From contig JAUCZB010000012.1 of NCBI GenBank assembly GCA_030373325.1, positions 25,496 through 89,495 on the forward strand: a stretch of DNA of 64,000 nucleotides, given 5' to 3'. A program made the position numbers and the translations under genes. This DNA comes from Cyanobium sp. CZS25K. Its GTDB lineage: Bacteria > Cyanobacteriota > Cyanobacteriia > PCC-6307 > Cyanobiaceae. The notes beneath the pieces were generated by a model. It ran no database searches and was not told the DNA's origin. It saw nothing but the letters and a program-made list of their open reading frames with translations. Positions 61,650-64,000 of the stretch are shown here, piece after piece (position 1 is the stretch's first letter; every line of letters begins with the position of its first letter).

Positions 61650-62267
61650 TTGCTGCTGCTGGCTTCCGCTTCCCCTGCCCGGCGCCGTTTGCTGGAGCAG
61701 GTCGGCGTGCCCCACCGGATCCAGGTGAGCGGCGTGGATGAGGAGGGGATCAGCGATGCGGACCCCGCCGTGCTGGTGCAGCGGCTGGCACGGGCCAAAG
61801 CTGAGGCGGTGCGCAGCGGACTGGCAGAGGCGGCTGCGGGAGCGGGGCGACAGGCCGATGCGATCACAGCCGTGCTGGGTTGTGATTCGTTGTTCGTGTT
61901 CGGGGGAGAGGTGTTTGGCAAACCGGTCGATCCCGCCGAAGCGACCCAGCGCTGGCTGCGCATGACAGGGGGCTGGGGGGAGCTGCACACCGGCCACTGC
62001 CTGCTGAGCGGCCCGACCGCCTCCAGCACGCACGCCGATGGACCTGAACAGCTCCTGGGCCTTGCGACCGTCACCACCCGGGTGAAGTTTGCCTCGCTCA
62101 GCACCGCTGAGATCGACGCCTATGTGGCCACAGGAGAGCCCTTGCAGTGTGCCGGTGGCTTTGCCCTCGAGGGCCTGGGCGGGGCGCTTGTGGAGCGGAT
62201 TGAAGGCTGCTACAGCAATGTGATCGGCCTCAGCCTGCCGCTGCTGCGCCGCTGGCTGATTCAGTGA
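61650..62267 (+). CDS. maf: Maf family nucleotide pyrophosphatase
   Basis: 205 residues from a TTG at 61650. It begins [19 protein letters not shown], the Maf signature S-x-S-x-x-R, then AKAEAVRSG and the internal [18 protein letters not shown] (D-S/T in the substrate site). [19 protein letters not shown] and [11 protein letters not shown] complete the fold. It hydrolyses (d)TTP, UTP or modified nucleotides and is tied to septum control in some bacteria. It is convergent with a gene remnant whose end overlaps it by 7 bases. Confidence 0.95.
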   Translation: MLLLASASPARRRLLEQVGVPHRIQVSGVDEEGISDADPAVLVQRLARAKAEAVRSGLAEAAAGAGRQADAITAVLGCDSLFVFGGEVFGKPVDPAEATQRWLRMTGGWGELHTGHCLLSGPTASSTHADGPEQLLGLATVTTRVKFASLSTAEIDAYVATGEPLQCAGGFALEGLGGALVERIEGCYSNVIGLSLPLLRRWLIQ

Positions 62268-62464
62268 TCAATGTGCTCAAGCAGCAGCTTGCAGTTCCTA
62301 TCGGTCTTGATCTCGTACTTCTGGTTGTTTTTGATGCCGTCAAACGCATGGATTCGGCCGTCATCAATGTCCATGCTGATGCTGGTGTAACCACTCGCCT
62401 TGATGGCGTTGGTGCATGACCCAACCCTCGTGGGTTCGGCTCCGGATCCTCGGGAATCAACAGT
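62261..62464 (-). pseudogene. PepSY-like C-terminal remnant
   Basis: A 67-codon frame without a start codon in its first half, reading AIKASGYTSISMDIDDGRIH then AFDGIKNNQKYEIKTDRNCKL and LLEHIDH before a TGA. This resembles the end of a PepSY-type small secreted domain (GYT...DDG...Y.I..D). Only the last part of a gene seems to remain, squeezed between maf and the psbC terminator. Confidence 0.4.
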
Positions 62465-62482
62465 TCAGTGGCGGGCACTGCC

Positions 62483-62510
62483 AAAAAAAAGCCCCCGACT
62501 AACGGGGGCT
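62483..62510 (-). terminator. intrinsic terminator of psbDC
   Basis: An 8-bp stem AGCCCCCG (62490-62497) / CGGGGGCT (62503-62510) with a 5-base loop. On the minus strand it is followed by eight T residues (the A8 run at 62483-62490 shares one base with the stem). It lies about 50 bases after the psbC stop and fits termination of that operon. Confidence 0.88.
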
Positions 62511-62557
62511 GAAGCGATCAGGTTGGCGACGAAGCCAGCTGTCTGATGGTGATCGGA

Positions 62558-63946
62558 TCAGTCGAGATCCGGCATGGCCAGGGTGGGCTCGGCCTGACGG
62601 TCGATGCCCTTCTCGAAGCCGGCGGCGGCGGCGCGGGCGCGGCCCGCATGCCACAGGTGGCCCACCAGGAAGAAGAAGGCCAGCACGAACTGCGTGGAGG
62701 CCAGCCACTGGCGGATGTTGACGAAGTTCACCGAGTTGGGCTCGGTGATGATGCCGCCCACGGAGTTGAGCGAGGCGTTGGGGGCGTGGGTCATGTACTC
62801 GGCGGCCCGACGCACCTGCCACGGCTGGATGTCGTTCTGGAGCTTGTCGAGGCTCAGACCATTGGGGCCGCGCAGGGGCTCCAGCCAGGGACCACGGAAG
62901 TCCCAGAAGCGCATCGTTTCACCACCGAAGATGATTTCGCCGGTGGGGGAGCGCATCAGGTATTTGCCCAGACCGGTGGGGCCCATGGCGGAACCGATGT
63001 TGGCGCCCATGCGCTGGTCGCGCACCAGGAAGGTGAAGCTCTGGGCCTGGGAGGCTTCGGCGTTGGTGGGGCCGTAGAACTCCGAGGGGTAGGCGGTGTT
63101 GTTGAACCAGATGTAGGCCGAGGCGATGAAGCTCATGAAGCTCAGGGCGCCGAGGCTGTAGCTCAGGTAGGCCTCACCGTTCCAGATGAAGGCGCGGCGC
63201 ACCCAGCCGAAGGGCTTGGTGATGACGTGCCAGATGCCACCGAAGATGCAGATCAGACCGATCCAGATGTGGCCACCGATGATGTCCTCCATGGAGTCGA
63301 CACCGATGATCCAGCCCTCGCCACCGAAGGGGGCGCGGGTGAGGTAGCCGAAGATCACCCCGGGGCTCAGGGTGGGGTTGCTGATCAGGCGCACATCACC
63401 GCCACCGGGGGCCCAGGTGTCGTAGACGCCACCGAAGAACATGGCCTTGAACACCAGCAGCAGGGCACCCACACCGAGAAGGATGAGGTGGTAGCCGATG
63501 ATGTTGGTCATCTGGTTCTTGTCGCGCCAGTCCTGGGAGAAGAACGCGGAGTAGTTCTCCAGGATCTCGGGGCCGCGCAGGGCGTGGTACAGGCCGCCGA
63601 GGCCGAGCACGGCGGAGCTGATCAGGTGCAGCACACCGACCACGAAGAAGGGATAGAGGTCGGTGACCTCACCGCCGGGGCCCACGCCGTAGCCAAGGGT
63701 GGCCACGTGGGGGAACAGGATCAGGCCCTGCTCGTACATGGGCTTGTCGAAGGTGAAGTGACTCACCTCGAACAGCATCATGGCGCCGGCCCAGAAGACC
63801 ATCAGACCCGCATGGGCCACGTGGGCACCGAGGAGACGGCCGGAGAGATTGATCAGACGGGCATTGCCCGCCCACCAGGCATAGCCGGTGGAGTCGAGGT
63901 CCTTGCCCCCGACCGAAATGAGACCGGAATTAAAGGGCGTTTCCAC
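62558..63946 (-). CDS. psbC: photosystem II CP43 chlorophyll-binding protein
   Basis: A 462-residue inner antenna protein of photosystem II with six membrane helices and a large lumenal loop. It begins [16 protein letters not shown], continues with [32 protein letters not shown] and [14 protein letters not shown], and has the loop-E residues [19 protein letters not shown], where Glu and Arg ligate or support the Mn cluster. The GTG start lies inside psbD (17-base overlap), the classic cyanobacterial arrangement, with translation coupled to psbD. Confidence 0.99.
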   Translation of the reverse strand: METPFNSGLISVGGKDLDSTGYAWWAGNARLINLSGRLLGAHVAHAGLMVFWAGAMMLFEVSHFTFDKPMYEQGLILFPHVATLGYGVGPGGEVTDLYPFFVVGVLHLISSAVLGLGGLYHALRGPEILENYSAFFSQDWRDKNQMTNIIGYHLILLGVGALLLVFKAMFFGGVYDTWAPGGGDVRLISNPTLSPGVIFGYLTRAPFGGEGWIIGVDSMEDIIGGHIWIGLICIFGGIWHVITKPFGWVRRAFIWNGEAYLSYSLGALSFMSFIASAYIWFNNTAYPSEFYGPTNAEASQAQSFTFLVRDQRMGANIGSAMGPTGLGKYLMRSPTGEIIFGGETMRFWDFRGPWLEPLRGPNGLSLDKLQNDIQPWQVRRAAEYMTHAPNASLNSVGGIITEPNSVNFVNIRQWLASTQFVLAFFFLVGHLWHAGRARAAAAGFEKGIDRQAEPTLAMPDLD

Positions 63947-64000
63947 GGGGCAGAACCTCTTCAGGGAAGATGAAGTTTTCGTGCGGCTGGTCGGCGGGGG
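63930..64000 (-). CDS. psbD: photosystem II D2 protein, C-terminal end (partial)
   Basis: Only the last 22 or so residues are in the window: [20 protein letters not shown] then TAA at 63930-63932, the invariant end of D2. The body of the gene lies beyond the right edge. It overlaps psbC by 17 bases. Confidence 0.97.
   Translation of the reverse strand, partial: PADQPHENFIFPEEVLPRGNAL

Overview
The window comes from a high-GC unicellular cyanobacterium, most like the Cyanobium / freshwater Synechococcus group. The right edge carries the photosystem II operon psbD-psbC in its usual overlapping arrangement. The neighbourhood also holds zipN (ARC6/Ftn2), ffh-rpsP-phoH, a sigma-70 factor, cobQ, maf and pdhA, all with cyanobacterial-type proteins. 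Copies of the cyanobacterial octamer GCGATCGC (HIP1) are scattered through it (for example at 3400, 8670, 16927, 30234 and 42712). The bulk sequence is clearly GC-rich (60-72% in lines I counted), with a few visibly AT-richer patches.

Bases 1 to about 44,400 form one very large cell-surface polysaccharide locus, nearly all on the minus strand. Left end (1-9,064): an outer-membrane export protein (Wza-like) diverges from a Wzc-type chain-length/tyrosine autokinase. A dual-specificity-type phosphatase, a cyanoexosortase A with its frameshifted partner gene, and a WbpM/CapD-type nucleotide-sugar dehydratase follow. Second block (9,380-19,018): a WecA/MraY-type initiating transferase, a short-chain epimerase-like protein, a DUF218 protein, glycosyltransferases (GTs), a NodU/CmcH carbamoyltransferase, a canonical asparagine synthetase and a CDP-paratose 2-epimerase-like enzyme. 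Third block (19,172-33,512): about a dozen tightly coupled genes (mostly 4-base stop/start overlaps) for an O-antigen polymerase-like membrane protein and many GTs, including a GT2-GT4 fusion, a tandem double GT2 and an N-terminally missing GT4 remnant. Then come an AT-rich GT4 island (33.5-35.3 kb), an asparagine-synthetase-like protein without its glutaminase cysteine, a GT8, an MsbA-like ABC exporter, a TIGR03790-type exported protein, and galE, fcl and gmd.

Bases 44,683-64,000 are mostly housekeeping. One minus-strand run is zipN-ffh-rpsP-phoH-BI-1. After it come pdhA (plus), a lone AT-richer GT-like gene, a sigma factor, nnr (minus) diverging from mnmA (plus), and glf (UDP-galactopyranose mutase). 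A CgeB-like GT, a 2Fe-2S ferredoxin, cobQ and a small conserved protein follow, then maf (plus) and finally psbC and the end of psbD.

The sugar-nucleotide genes (galE, gmd, fcl, glf, a WbpM-type dehydratase, a CDP-sugar epimerase) suggest a heteropolymer with galactose or galactofuranose, fucose and a deoxy-aminosugar. It may be decorated by carbamoyl and amide groups, built by roughly 15 GTs, polymerised by a Wzy-like protein and exported by Wza/Wzc under tyrosine phosphorylation. No Wzx flippase and no PEP-CTERM substrate gene is visible. The points I find most worth checking are: two genes (phoH and the ferredoxin) that lack any standard start codon and appear to begin with CTG overlapping the preceding stop as CTGA; the homopolymer-associated double frameshift in the exosortase partner; and the active-site-deficient asparagine-synthetase paralogue. 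No tRNA, rRNA, CRISPR or insertion sequence was found.
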